64,000 nucleotides of DNA from the NCBI GenBank assembly GCA_015039365.1, contig WION01000029.1, positions 1 to 64,000 on the forward strand. Direction: 5' to 3'. The translations under genes and the position numbers were made by a program. Position 1 is the first letter of the stretch. The number at the start of each line of letters is the position of its first letter. Below, in pieces: positions 54,500 through 64,000 of this stretch. Under the pieces are notes generated by a model. The model was not told where the DNA came from. It worked only from the letters and a program-made list of their open reading frames with translations, and ran no database searches. The DNA comes from Amanita rubescens. Taxonomy: Eukaryota; Basidiomycota; Agaricomycetes; Agaricales; Amanitaceae.

Positions 54500-54782
54500 G
54501 GTTGGAATGGAAGGGGAAGAGAAGACGTCTGCGTCTTTTCAACCAGACGTTTAGTTGGTTGTGGTGGCCCATCAAAACACGCGCTTTGTGAACGCCTCTT
54601 GGAGCTTAAAGAACCACAAAGGCAGATAATAGGCCCCCTGATTGCCGGCTGCGAGGCGTAAAGCAGTTGCTTTGATAATGTTCTTTGAAGCACAATGGAA
54701 CATTGGTATATCCTCGATTACCAAATAAATAAGTTACAAAAAATAATACAATTAGATACAGGGTACTTCGTGCTTCAGATGG
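54500..54782. other. Upstream of the second NADAR gene
   Basis: Short region between two minus-strand genes; holds the NADAR promoter and the membrane-protein 3' region. No gene. Confidence 0.4.
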
Positions 54783-55761
54783 TTAAGACCATTCTGAGGA
54801 GGAGGAGGAGGAAGAATCATCCCCAGTACGCTCCTGTGCACCACCTCTGATGGACTGCCAGAAAATCCAGGCCAAAACACCCAATGCAGCCGTTAGACTC
54901 ATACTAGGAACGAGTCAGAATGGTTTCATGGCGAATCAGGAGAAATACTCACGCCTCGATAACGGAAAAAGCTGAAGAAGCAATGACTAAACGGCGATTT
55001 GAAGTTGATTGTGATTCACTTACCGAACATCAACTGTATCTGAAGACAGTACGCTACACCCGCACAACGTGCCTTGACTAATAGTGACGGAACCGAAGCA
55101 TTGATCATGCCTGAGCTAACGATCCACAGAAGCCAGGTGAAGAGAACCCATATCCCTTGGGCACCAACGGATGCAACGGGATGCGTTGACCACGTGGGAT
55201 CTATGAATAATATTGTGTAAGCTGCAGCCGTAACTGTTGTCCAGCACGCGGAAAACCTGATGCACGACAAAAGTCAGGGAAACAATAGAATGAGAAGAGT
55301 ATATTTAGCTTACAACAGGACCGCGGTTCCATTGCGCGTTTCTAGGCGAGGATAGTTGCGGTTGTAATGGTATTGCAGCAAGAGCCAGCTCCCAAATGCG
55401 ACCTGGGCGCCAAGATCAATAGCCCAATCTCGTACCATATCAGTTTCAACTCACCTCAACCAGACTGAGAAAAACAAAATACATGTACACGGCTACACAT
55501 GAAACAATTGCGTCAGTCGAAAAACGGCAAGGTATCAAAGAAAACCATACCTGGCGCATAGCGTTGAATATGTCTACCGCTTGCTTTGTTGACAGCTTTA
55601 GGATTTTGTCGGGCACGATGGTAGAACCACGAAAAGATGGCTAGGTAGATCAATGCCACCAATGGAACCAGACATGCAATGATACTGGTAAAAGTGGTGG
55701 AGTAGTATTGGGTGGTACTCTCTAGGCCTGCAAGGCCCGCAGAAGTCGTCGTGTTAGACAT
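54783..55761 (-). CDS. Multi-pass membrane protein, unknown
   Basis: About five exons with short introns. The protein starts MSNTTTSAGLAGLESTTQYY, with TM segments SIIACLVPLVALIYLAIFSWF, a second near YMYFVFLSLVEVAFGSWLLL, then FSACWTTVTAAAYTILF, IWVLFTWLLWIVSSG, and a last ALTAALGVLAWIFWQ. The C-terminus is a polar tail ending in a Ser run (a TCC trinucleotide repeat) and EWS. The Asn/Thr-rich N-terminus may be outside. The plan resembles small fungal MARVEL-like or organelle membrane proteins, but I do not recognise a named family. Confidence 0.68.
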
Positions 55762-56481
55762 CTCGCGTATGCGGTAGTCTCAATGAAAGTGAAAGAGTCG
55801 CAAAAAAGTTCACGTCCAGCTGATATTAATACCGTACGACAAACGTCCCGTTCATCATCAACATGCGATTCCGTGCCATTGAAAGATCGAACTCACCGAG
55901 AAGAGGCAGAAGTCGTAAGGGAGAAGCAAGGCGAGACGGAATGTCGAAGGTAGGAAGAAAAAAAGAAAAGACGGGCTTTTGTATCCCATTTTTAGCCGGT
56001 TGATGACATTGTCGCTCGTTTATCGGAGGTGGCCGCAAATGCAACGTGTTGTCCGCATGCTGAACAAAGTCGGGTTAGACGCTAATCGGAACGTGCACAG
56101 GGTCCAGACATACGGTAGAAATGGGGTCATCCGGACAGGTCGGTGCAGTGCATTGTTGTCGGAAAAACTTCTTGCCAGTCTTAGTGCTTGGATAAACCCC
56201 ACAATTCCAAGGGAGCCTCGTTTTGTTAGAGTTGAGAGCACAGCTCGGCTGTACAGTTTCAGGGACGAGAAATGTGGAAAGTGGCCGCTGAACGTTCTGG
56301 ACAACGGGGTATGCTCGCTGATTCTCACAATCACCGTTTCCCAAAATACACTCATTGTTCTATTCAACCAATGACATTTTTTGCATCAACGCGTAATAAA
56401 CATGTGGGGTGATACTATTCTTGACACGAGATCTCAGAGATATCGACCTCGAATCAAAAACAACGATACACTAATACGAAA
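55762..56481. other. Intergenic, no gene supported
   Basis: Includes the promoter of the membrane-protein gene and the 3' region of RPL4. Open frames on both strands have no recognisable content. Confidence 0.4.
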
Positions 56482-57855
56482 TTAGGGTGCGAAAAGGGTG
56501 TCGAGGAATGCCTTGGAAGCAGTCTTCTGCTTGACCTTCTTCACAGGCTTCTTCTTCAGACGCTCCTGTTTGACTGAGAAAAAAAATTGAATACAAAGAT
56601 AGAACAACCAAAGAGCCAACACATACGCAGTTCTTGTCTACGGAGAGTCTTGGCATAAGGATTGAGACGGAATAGAATGGCCTTGTTAACAAGAGGGTTC
56701 TTCTTTTGTGTCCATGGGCGTTTCTGAATCTTTTGACCGGCAGGGCGAACGACGGATTGGATCTCGTCGCTGTTGATGATGCGGGTGATATCGGGGTTGG
56801 TGATCTTGGCCGAAGGCAAGCTAGAAATGAAAGGATTGATAAACGACCCCTTACTATCACGCATATACTCACATGTAGTCCTTCTTGACTCCCGATGTCT
56901 TCTCGAAAGTACCGAAAATCTCGTCGAGGAGACAGAAAGCACCCTCAGTCCAGATGACAAAACGGCCGATGTGACCACCAGGAGCAAGTTGAAGGAGGTT
57001 AAGCCTCCTCACGTTGACAAGCTCAACACCGGGCAAGTTGCGGAATGCCTTAACGATACCCTTGTCCTCATTGTAGACGACGAGAGGACCGCGGCGTTGG
57101 CGATGTCTGCGGTTTCTCATTTTACCCTTACCCGCACGGATCTTGCGAGAGTTGGACACCTTGAGAACATCCCTGTATGCATGGAGAGATTCGAGGAGGG
57201 CAACGGCCTCTTTTGTTTTCGTGAAAGATTCGGCGGCATTGGCGACAACGAGTGGAACTTCGTTAATCTCCTCAATACGGTGACCGCGAGCAAGGACGAG
57301 AGAAGGAAGGGCGGAGGCGGCAAGGGCAGAGACGATAGCGAAGCGGCGCTGGTTCTGGTTTACCTTGACGTGCCATTTACGCCAGGTCTTGGTAGGAGCG
57401 AACATACGTCCTCCACGGCACATGTTACCGAAAGCACCCTAAGCCGGGATTAGTGATTATTTTTCTGCACAACTGGGGAATATGCGCACCTGTCCAGACC
57501 TGTGTGTACCTCCACCGCCTACACGGGGAATACGGGCAACGGCACGACCGGTACCCCAGGATTCAGCGCTAGTCTGGTGCCCAGCCTTCTCGCTGACGGC
57601 GTATGCTTGTCTTCTGTTCTTGGCGATGCTCTCTGAGATCAAATGCTTATTAGGTATTGCTCGTCCAGAACCCACTGCAATACTCACTGTGCACTTGGGA
57701 GACGACATCAAGCCTGATGGGTGCGGTCAAAACCGCAGGAAGTGGGAGTGAAGAGGAAGCCTCTGATGACAAAAATCAGAAAAAAAGGTGATATAAGTTT
57801 CAATAAACCCACCTCCGGTTGTGGAATGGATGTTTACTGTCGGACGAGAGGCCAT
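56482..57855 (-). CDS. RPL4: 60S ribosomal protein L4 (uL4)
   Basis: uL4 is a large-subunit ribosomal protein lining the exit tunnel. The gene starts [15 protein letters not shown] and has several introns. Family blocks: [54 protein letters not shown] (tunnel loop), [95 protein letters not shown] and [17 protein letters not shown]. It ends in a Lys-rich tail and AFLDTLFAP. No lesion is seen. It is a conserved anchor gene between accessory regions. Confidence 0.95.
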
Positions 57856-58660
57856 TGTCGATGTGTCTTGAGGATCTTGACTTTCAGCCTTGCGCGTAAT
57901 CGCGGTGGTGCGCCACAATCCGGCTTTTACCGGAAAACTGTACAGTCTGACTAATCCTCGGCTACTGTTCCAAACTCCGGCCAGTCATACACTCATATTC
58001 ACCAAAGATAATTAATTGTATAATTGTAAGTCCAATTTTCTCAAGTGTCACTTAGATGCACCAACGAGCTGTGTAATGAGGTTCGTTTTGTTTGCTTTGA
58101 TTATTTTTAAGTGAATCGGGCGCGGCGTAATATACTACGATCTTGACTCGACATGACGAACGGGGTAAAGTCGTCTGCGGTTGCTTGAAGTACTTCATCG
58201 TTTATTTCGTCGCTTGTGTTGCTTATCGCGGCGCAGCTCTGCCGTCTCCATTCACAGCTACCCTTCTCGGAATATGTACATATATCGTAGGGTCAAGATT
58301 GTCCCGCCTCACAGCAACGAGGATTATCATCTTGCGGTGAGTAATATTCAGGGACCGCACTTATCTTCTTATCATAGAAAAAATAGTCAGGACGAAATGC
58401 ATTTCGTGCAGCATGTCACTGATTGGATACTCATGCTGTGGTACGCCAAGCAATTTATACAGCGCTTTCTCTCCTTATCTCTACAGCTCAAAAAACTCCA
58501 ATTAGATTAGTTGCAAAGGTTGCACTAAGATCTACGACGGTTATTGTATCTTCCTTCCCCGATCAAAGGTAACTACTTTAAAGGCTATAGTACAATTTAA
58601 TTCTTGTAGAATCATACCTAAACATCATATCGAATGACTCAGGACATCCTTCAAGCTGGT
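57856..58660. other. Intergenic, no gene supported
   Basis: Holds the RPL4 promoter. Short plus-strand frames (58143-58340, 58181-58510) lack motifs. Confidence 0.4.
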
Positions 58661-59745
58661 TTAGGTCAAATCAACGACACCGTTCGAACGAATCGAATGC
58701 TCTGCCTTTTCGACCTTAACCTTGGCTTTCTTGACACGACGGGATTCAAGCCGCTTGAGCTTATCCTGAAATGTACTGAGTTTGGTCATATCTTTTGGGA
58801 ACACGTCAACACCAGCCTTTAGTTCTTTCACGTGTTGGTCGATTTCATCCTCATCAGACGAGTATATTTCTATCACATCATCCTCGGACAACTTTCTCTT
58901 GTTGCTCTGCTCCGCGTGCGCAGCCCGAGGTGCGAGTGGAGCAATATCGTTTGCCTGAAGTATGTCTGAATCAAAGTAAAACAGCTTAAAACAGCAATTG
59001 CACAATAACCCACCCAGCGGACGGTATCTGAAGATAAAAGTTGCCATCCTGTAAACCTTCGTATAAGTAAAGAAGGTTGTACCTGGCGCCTCTTCCAGGT
59101 CGCCGAATCTGGAGAAAATTCATACCTCTCAGCGAGAAACAACGAGACACGCACCTTACACGATGAGCCCCTACTTTCTTTGAACGCTCGTGTACCACCG
59201 CATCAAAAGAAGCAACGGGATCTTCCACGCGTTGCTTGTAAGGGCTGGAGGAAGGATTCACAACGGTCCAAACCTCGAGTTTAATCTCTCCAAGGTTTGC
59301 CGATGAAGTTCTGATGTAATCGTCGTCGTCTGAATGACAAGGTAAAGAGACTGTGAATGGATATGAGGACTGGGCAGACCTGTAAAAGTTATTGGAGAGA
59401 AACAGAATTTACGGATCGTCGTCGACGATACGTAACAATCCGAGCAAACACATTCCCTTGTCGAACCATTTCTGCAGAAATACCCTCCAGCTTGAATCCC
59501 ATCAAGCATTATTTGTCCCAGAGGTATCCGTTAAAGGATCTGTATTGGTCCAACAGATTGCAAAGTTCTTATTGCATGGTCAGTGAGCGCACAAACGGAC
59601 CAACGTGAGTAGCGCCCACCTTTCCAGCTTCGGATGGAACCCAGCATGAAACTTGCCTCTCATTCTCATCTACCTGAACATCGTATTCGAGTAACTCTTC
59701 ATCAGAAACCTTAATTCTAGCATGGATCGCCTGGAACTTCGGCAT
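58661..59745 (-). pseudogene. DUF7918-type protein, tandem copy 1, probably frameshifted
   Basis: Layout as in the intact copies 2 and 3: MPKFQAIHARIKVSDEELLE with VSCWVPSEAGK, a middle exon ending FCFSPITFTG, DDDDYIRTSSANLGEIKLEV, the family hallmark VVHERSKKVGAHR, FIFRYRPL, an acidic IEIYSSDEDEIDQHV, and a basic tail ESRRVKKAKVKVEK ending VVDLT. In the middle exon NFAICWTNTDPLTDTSG does not continue into MLDGIQAGGYFC without a frame change (near 59500). The family occurs widely in mushroom-forming fungi with unknown function; the acidic and Lys-rich tail suggests a nuclear protein. Confidence 0.65.
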
Positions 59746-60770
59746 GTATAAGAAGAACCTTTGAAAGGATCCGGAGTGCTAGTAAGACAAGGCTGGAAGT
59801 GAACACGCGAGGCGCATGACTCATACCAACGTGACCGTAGTCCCGATTTGGTAGTATGTATTAAACAGTAAAAGGCAGTTGCCGGAAAAGCTACTGAACA
59901 AATGTTGGAATGTCACTGTCTGATGCGTCGTCTCAACTCAGAATTTTAATCGCCTCATTAGCCCTGTTAGCCCCGCCAATAGGGGCTAGATCCAGCCACC
60001 AGCTTCGTCCCTGGGACCACCCCTGGCTTGCATCCCCCCTGCCACTGCGAAGCGACTCGAATAGTGTTTATTGTCTTCGGGAAGACTTGATGCAATACAC
60101 GCTAGATGCATTGGGTGTACGGCGAAAGAAATAAGCTCCACATTATCACCATCTTCCGCAGTATAATTGTTGTTGAGTCACATCCATCCACTGGCGTAAA
60201 CGGGGATTTCATCTAGTCGCGAAAGAATATGACCAACCAGTAACGTTGAGATATGCGATATCCCCAGAGGTAGTTATACAGCAGTGACGTTGGGAGGGAT
60301 GACGGTCAGCAACACATAATGTAAAATTAAACCAGGAAATGTATCCGCCGATAAATCGTGTAACTGGGGCAAGCGTTCCCTGTCTGACAAGTGAAGTCCA
60401 CACAGCATAATCGACGAGTACGTTTTTTCTTCTGAATGACGCGTTGCTAACGAACGGCCAACTCTGACCGATATCTGTGCACATACATGAAACCCTGTTT
60501 TGCATACAGCAATGTGGAGTGTTCTGTATGTGGTTATCGCTGGGCTGATAACCCAGAGAGGGAGAGAGAGTAAACTCTATCTGTGGACGAAAGATGACCC
60601 GTAAGCCGGGGATAGAAACGGATAGGGGCTATGTACGCACGTCAGCGACGGTTTCGCAGGAATTACGGCTCCCATTTGTACATGTCCAAACTAGCCCTTG
60701 TAAAGCATTCGCAAAAATGTTCTTATAGAATATTTGCGTTTACTTAAGTACTCGGTTCTATATTACAAGG
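59746..60770. other. Intergenic between tandem DUF7918 genes
   Basis: Longer than the other spacers of the array. Frames at 59910-60134 and 60209-60505 have no family match. No gene is called. Confidence 0.4.
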
Positions 60771-61889
60771 TTAGGTTAAGTCTATGACCTCGTTGTTCAG
60801 GCGAGGCGAGTCTTCTCGCTTTTCGACCTTGACTTTCATTTTCTTGGCACGACGTGATTCAAGCTGTTTAAGCTCGCTCTGCAAAGTGCTGAGTTTGGCC
60901 ACATTTCAAGAAATACAGCAGCAGCACATACCTTTAATTTTTTTACACGTCGATCCATTTCGTCCTCGTCGGACGAAACTAATTCTAATACATCGGAATC
61001 CGGCTTGTCAATCTGTTCAGCATGCGCAGCCCTGGGTGCGGGTGGTGCAATCCCGTTGGCCTGGAGCATAGCTGATTCGAAGTCAAATGACTGGAAAAAT
61101 GGCTTAAAAGGGTGAACCTACCGAGCGGACGATATCTAAACACAAACGTCGCCAACTTGTCAAGCCTCATATCCATATATTTCTCGGAGGACAGATGCGG
61201 TATCTCTTTTGGACCACCGAACCTAAGCGATACTCCACACTACTATGCCCTTTGCGAATGGATCATATACGCACTGTATGCAATGAGTTCCCACTTTTTT
61301 TGAACGTTCGTGGACTTTGGTATTAGAGGTAGTAGCGGGGTCGGCATATGAATTAGTCTTGCTCCTCTTTCTCTTCTTGCTTGCCTTGACCGTCCCAATC
61401 TTCACCGCCCAAATCTCAACCTTGATCTCCCCAAAGTTTGCTACAGGTGTATTGAGATACGCATCGTCGTCTAAATAACTCCTGTAAAGTGGAAAACTAT
61501 TCAGACGTGGAGAAGCCAAACCTGTGAAAGTTATCGAAGAGAAACTGAAGTCACGAACTGCTGTAGGCGATATGCGGCAGTATGAACGATTCCATTTGCT
61601 TTTCGAACTCTTGCGTTTCAGTTTCCCTGCAGCCAAGAACCCGTCAAGTAACACACGCCATTCAATATCCGTTGACAGGGGTCCCGTAATGGAACAACAA
61701 ACTGAAAAGTTCTTATTAGATGATCAGCGAGAGCATATTTGAACCATGGTGATCTGTGCACACCTTTCCAGCTTCCGACGGTATCCAACAGGAAACAAGT
61801 TTCTCGTTCTCATCTATCTGAACATCATATTCAGGCAAATCATCGTTGTCGATCTTGATTCTAGCGCAGAACGTCTGAAAATTCGGCAT
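60771..61889 (-). CDS. DUF7918-type protein, tandem copy 2
   Basis: Starts MPNFQTFCARIKIDNDDLPE, with VSCWIPSEAGK at the first exon end. Exon 2 begins NFSVCCSITGPLSTDIEWRV and has LDGFLAAGKLKRK and DFSFSSITFTG. Then DDAYLNTPVANFGEIKVEIW, a Lys/Arg stretch (KASKKRKRSKT), the hallmark KVHERSKKVGTH, FGGPKEIPHLSSEK, LATFVFRYRPL, MLQANGIAPPAPRA, the acidic ELVSSDEDEMDRRV, and the basic tail LESRRAKKMKVKVEKRE ending EVIDLT. All introns are GT-AG and keep the frame. The internal basic stretch is extra relative to copy 3. Function unknown; probably nuclear. Confidence 0.75.
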
Positions 61890-62289
61890 TGACGAACGAG
61901 AATCGAATTGCAGGCGTGACACATTTAGCAACGCACATCCACGTGCGAACGTTGCCAAATCTGGTAAACTTTATGAACTCTCAATTACATGTACCAGGAT
62001 GCGTCAAGGACCCAGTTCGTAGCGTCAATCGTATTGTAGCCTTCCAGCTTCCCAGTTTCAGGGCCACAGTTTATTCTACTTCAAAAATTCGGGAGCTCAC
62101 AGCGTCGGTTGTGATACCGCAGGTGAAGCCGCCGAAGCAGCGAGTTAATGGTGAGTCATTGATCAAAAGGTGCAATACACGCCGTTATGGGCGAAGGAAT
62201 TTGTACATTATAAGTACTGCCATTATTGGTATAAATTACCAGCGGGTAAAGTACTTGATTACGGCATGATAAATTTCGATTGTTTAAAG
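61890..62289. other. Spacer between tandem copies 2 and 3
   Basis: About 400 bp of non-coding sequence with promoter and 3' regions. No gene. Confidence 0.4.
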
Positions 62290-63350
62290 CTAGGTCAAGT
62301 CGATGACCTCGTTTAAGAGGGGTGAATGTTCTCGTTTTTCAACCTTGACTTTGGTTTTCTTGGCACGTCGTGATTCAAGTTGCTTGAGCTTATCCTGCAA
62401 TGCGCTGAGATTTTGCGAGAACACAGCAATATCAGCCCTCAATTCCTCTACATGTTGATCGATTTCAGGTTCGGACGAGTCCATCTCTTTCGCGTCGCTC
62501 TCTGATAATTTTCTTTTGTTATTCTGTTGCGGGAGATGCAAGGGGGGCAATACCGTTTGCCTGGAGTATCCCTGATTAAAGTCAAGCAGCTTGAAATGGA
62601 AATTGTGTAATAACCCACCCAGCGGACGATACCTAAAGACAAACGTCGCCAATCTGTGAACCTTCTTAGGACAAAGAATTCTCGCGTATGGTACCTCTCT
62701 CAAATCGCTAAATCTGGGTAGCGATTTACAGTTACTGTGCCTTCCATGGCATCAACTAAACACGTACTGGACGCGATGGGTCCCCTATTTTCTTTGAACG
62801 TTCGTGTACTTTAGCATTGGAGGTACCAGGCCAGATCAACTTGGACCTGCGGTCTTATTATTATCCACAACAGTCCAAATCGCAACTTGGATTTCCCCGA
62901 GGTTTGCTACAGAAGGAATTGAGATACGCATCGTCATCTGAACGGCAGTGTTCAAGTGGAAAAGGTTTAGACGTGTGGAAAAGCCAAACCTGTGAAAGTT
63001 ATTGAGGCGAAACTGAAGTCGCGAACTGTTGTGGGCGATGTACGACAGAACGAACGGGACCATTCACTTTTGGAATCTCTGGGTAACAGATTCCCTCCGG
63101 TCAAGAACCCATCAAGTGACACTTGTCCCCCAACATCCATTGGTAGAGATTCTGTGTTGGAATACCAGACTACAAAGTTCTTATCAAATAATCAGCGAGA
63201 GCAGAAATAATGATCGGTGCACACCTTTCCAGCTTCTGATGGTATCCAACAAGAAACTTGTTTCTCATTCTCATCTACCTGAACATCGTATTCAGGCAAA
63301 TCTTCACCGTCAACCTTGATTCTGGCATGGAACGACTGAAACTTTGGCAT
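62290..63350 (-). CDS. DUF7918-type protein, tandem copy 3
   Basis: Starts MPKFQSFHARIKVDGEDLPE with VSCWIPSEAGK. Exon 2 has NFVVWYSNTESLPMDVGGQV, SLDGFLTGGNLLPRD and DFSFASITFTG. ISIPSVANLGEIQVAIWTVV, a VHERSKK hallmark near 62795-62815, ATFVFRYRPLG, an acidic KEMDSSEPEIDQHVEEL and the basic tail LESRRAKKTKVKVEKREH ending EVIDLT follow. It is closest in layout to copies 2 and 4. Some internal splice sites are inferred from the other copies. Confidence 0.7.
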
Positions 63351-63643
63351 GAGAAAAAAAAATAGTTCAAAAATGGAAGTGCGTGACGCATTTGCCATTA
63401 CGCGTTACGTATCGTTGACATAAGAGCTCGAGGCAACGTATATCACAATGCGTCTTGTGATGATACTCATTGTATAGCCCTTCCAGTTGCAGATGACCAC
63501 TAGTTTATTTCATTATGAAACGTCAGAGTTAATAACAAATTACTATGCGTAGCATTGCCGATTATTCGCAAAACTATTGTTATAGTATAACTGTGGGTAG
63601 GGTACTTGGCTTATTGAATTGCAAAATTCAATTGTTCAAGGTA
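63351..63643. other. Spacer between tandem copies 3 and 4
   Basis: AT-rich non-coding spacer of about 290 bp. Confidence 0.4.
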
Positions 63644-64000
63644 TTAGGTCAAGTCAATGACCTCGTTCAAGAGGGGTGAATGTTCACGTTTTTCGACCTT
63701 GACTTTAGTTCTCTTTGCACGACGTGATTCGAGTCGCTCGAGCTTATCCTGAAAAGTACTGAGTTTGGCCACATCCTAAAAGAATACAAAAATACAAGCC
63801 TTTAACTCCTTTACTTGTCGTTCGATTTCATCCTCATCGAACAATTCTCTCTCTTCCGTATCACTCTCCGGTGACTTTCTTTTGTTATTCTGTTGCGGAA
63901 GCGCCATGGGAGATGGAAGGGGTGCAATGCCGTTTGCTTGGAGTATCCCTGATTCAAAGTCAAACAGCTTAGAAATGGAAATTGTGTAACAACCCACCTA
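63644..64000 (-). CDS. DUF7918-type protein, tandem copy 4, 3' part only
   Basis: The last exons only; the gene continues beyond the window. Visible parts are LQANGIAPLPSPMALPQQNN, an acidic segment with EERELFDEDEIERQVKEL, and the basic tail LESRRAKRTKVKVEKREH ending EVIDLT, as in the other copies. Confidence 0.65.

Noticed and set aside
1..64000. CRISPR arrays, bacterial operons or insertion sequences
   Set aside because: No regularly spaced repeats, no ribosome-binding-site pattern, and the pervasive short introns show this is fungal nuclear DNA.

Overview
The window reads as nuclear DNA of a filamentous basidiomycete, most likely an Agaricomycete. Genes are intron-rich with short (about 50-65 nt) spliceosomal introns. 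Families typical of that group are present: TKL-type kinases with an HGDL catalytic loop, DUF7918-type proteins, a Crinkler-type protein, and fungal PARP-like proteins with zinc-finger arrays. Exon models were built by eye from splice signals, reading frame and remembered family patterns. No alignment or database search was run.

Layout. 1-4.9 kb: the end of a kinase gene, weak hypothetical genes, and a decayed copy of the mitochondrial ABC transporter ATM1. 5.2-12.5 kb: housekeeping genes (PGS1 and COQ4, both mitochondrial) with a small membrane protein and a C2H2 protein. 12.7-19.9 kb: the most notable locus, with three PARP-like ADP-ribosyltransferase genes, one gene made only of the same zinc-finger modules, and a NADAR-domain gene, packed head-to-head and tail-to-tail. 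20-24 kb: a C2H2 gene and duplicated non-coding DNA. 24.2-27.5 kb: a TBL1/SIF2-like WD40 gene and a TKL kinase. 28.4-48.7 kb: an accessory region made of a repeated cassette (orphan KGY-family gene, C2H2 gene, gene remnants, a dispersed repeat). One cassette junction is split by a tyrosine-recombinase (DIRS/Ngaro-like) retroelement and the next by a different, decayed transposon. 48.9-55.8 kb: a Crinkler-type gene, a RING protein, a second NADAR gene and a multi-pass membrane protein. 56.5-57.9 kb: ribosomal protein L4. 58.7-64 kb: a tandem array of four DUF7918-type genes.

How it may work together. The 12.7-19.9 kb locus pairs enzymes expected to attach ADP-ribose (PARP fold with a visible H-Y-E set) with a protein of a superfamily linked to ADP-ribose and NAD-derivative processing (NADAR). 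This suggests a writer/eraser module, which is inference. The 28-48 kb region behaves like a duplicating, transposon-collecting compartment next to conserved housekeeping blocks.
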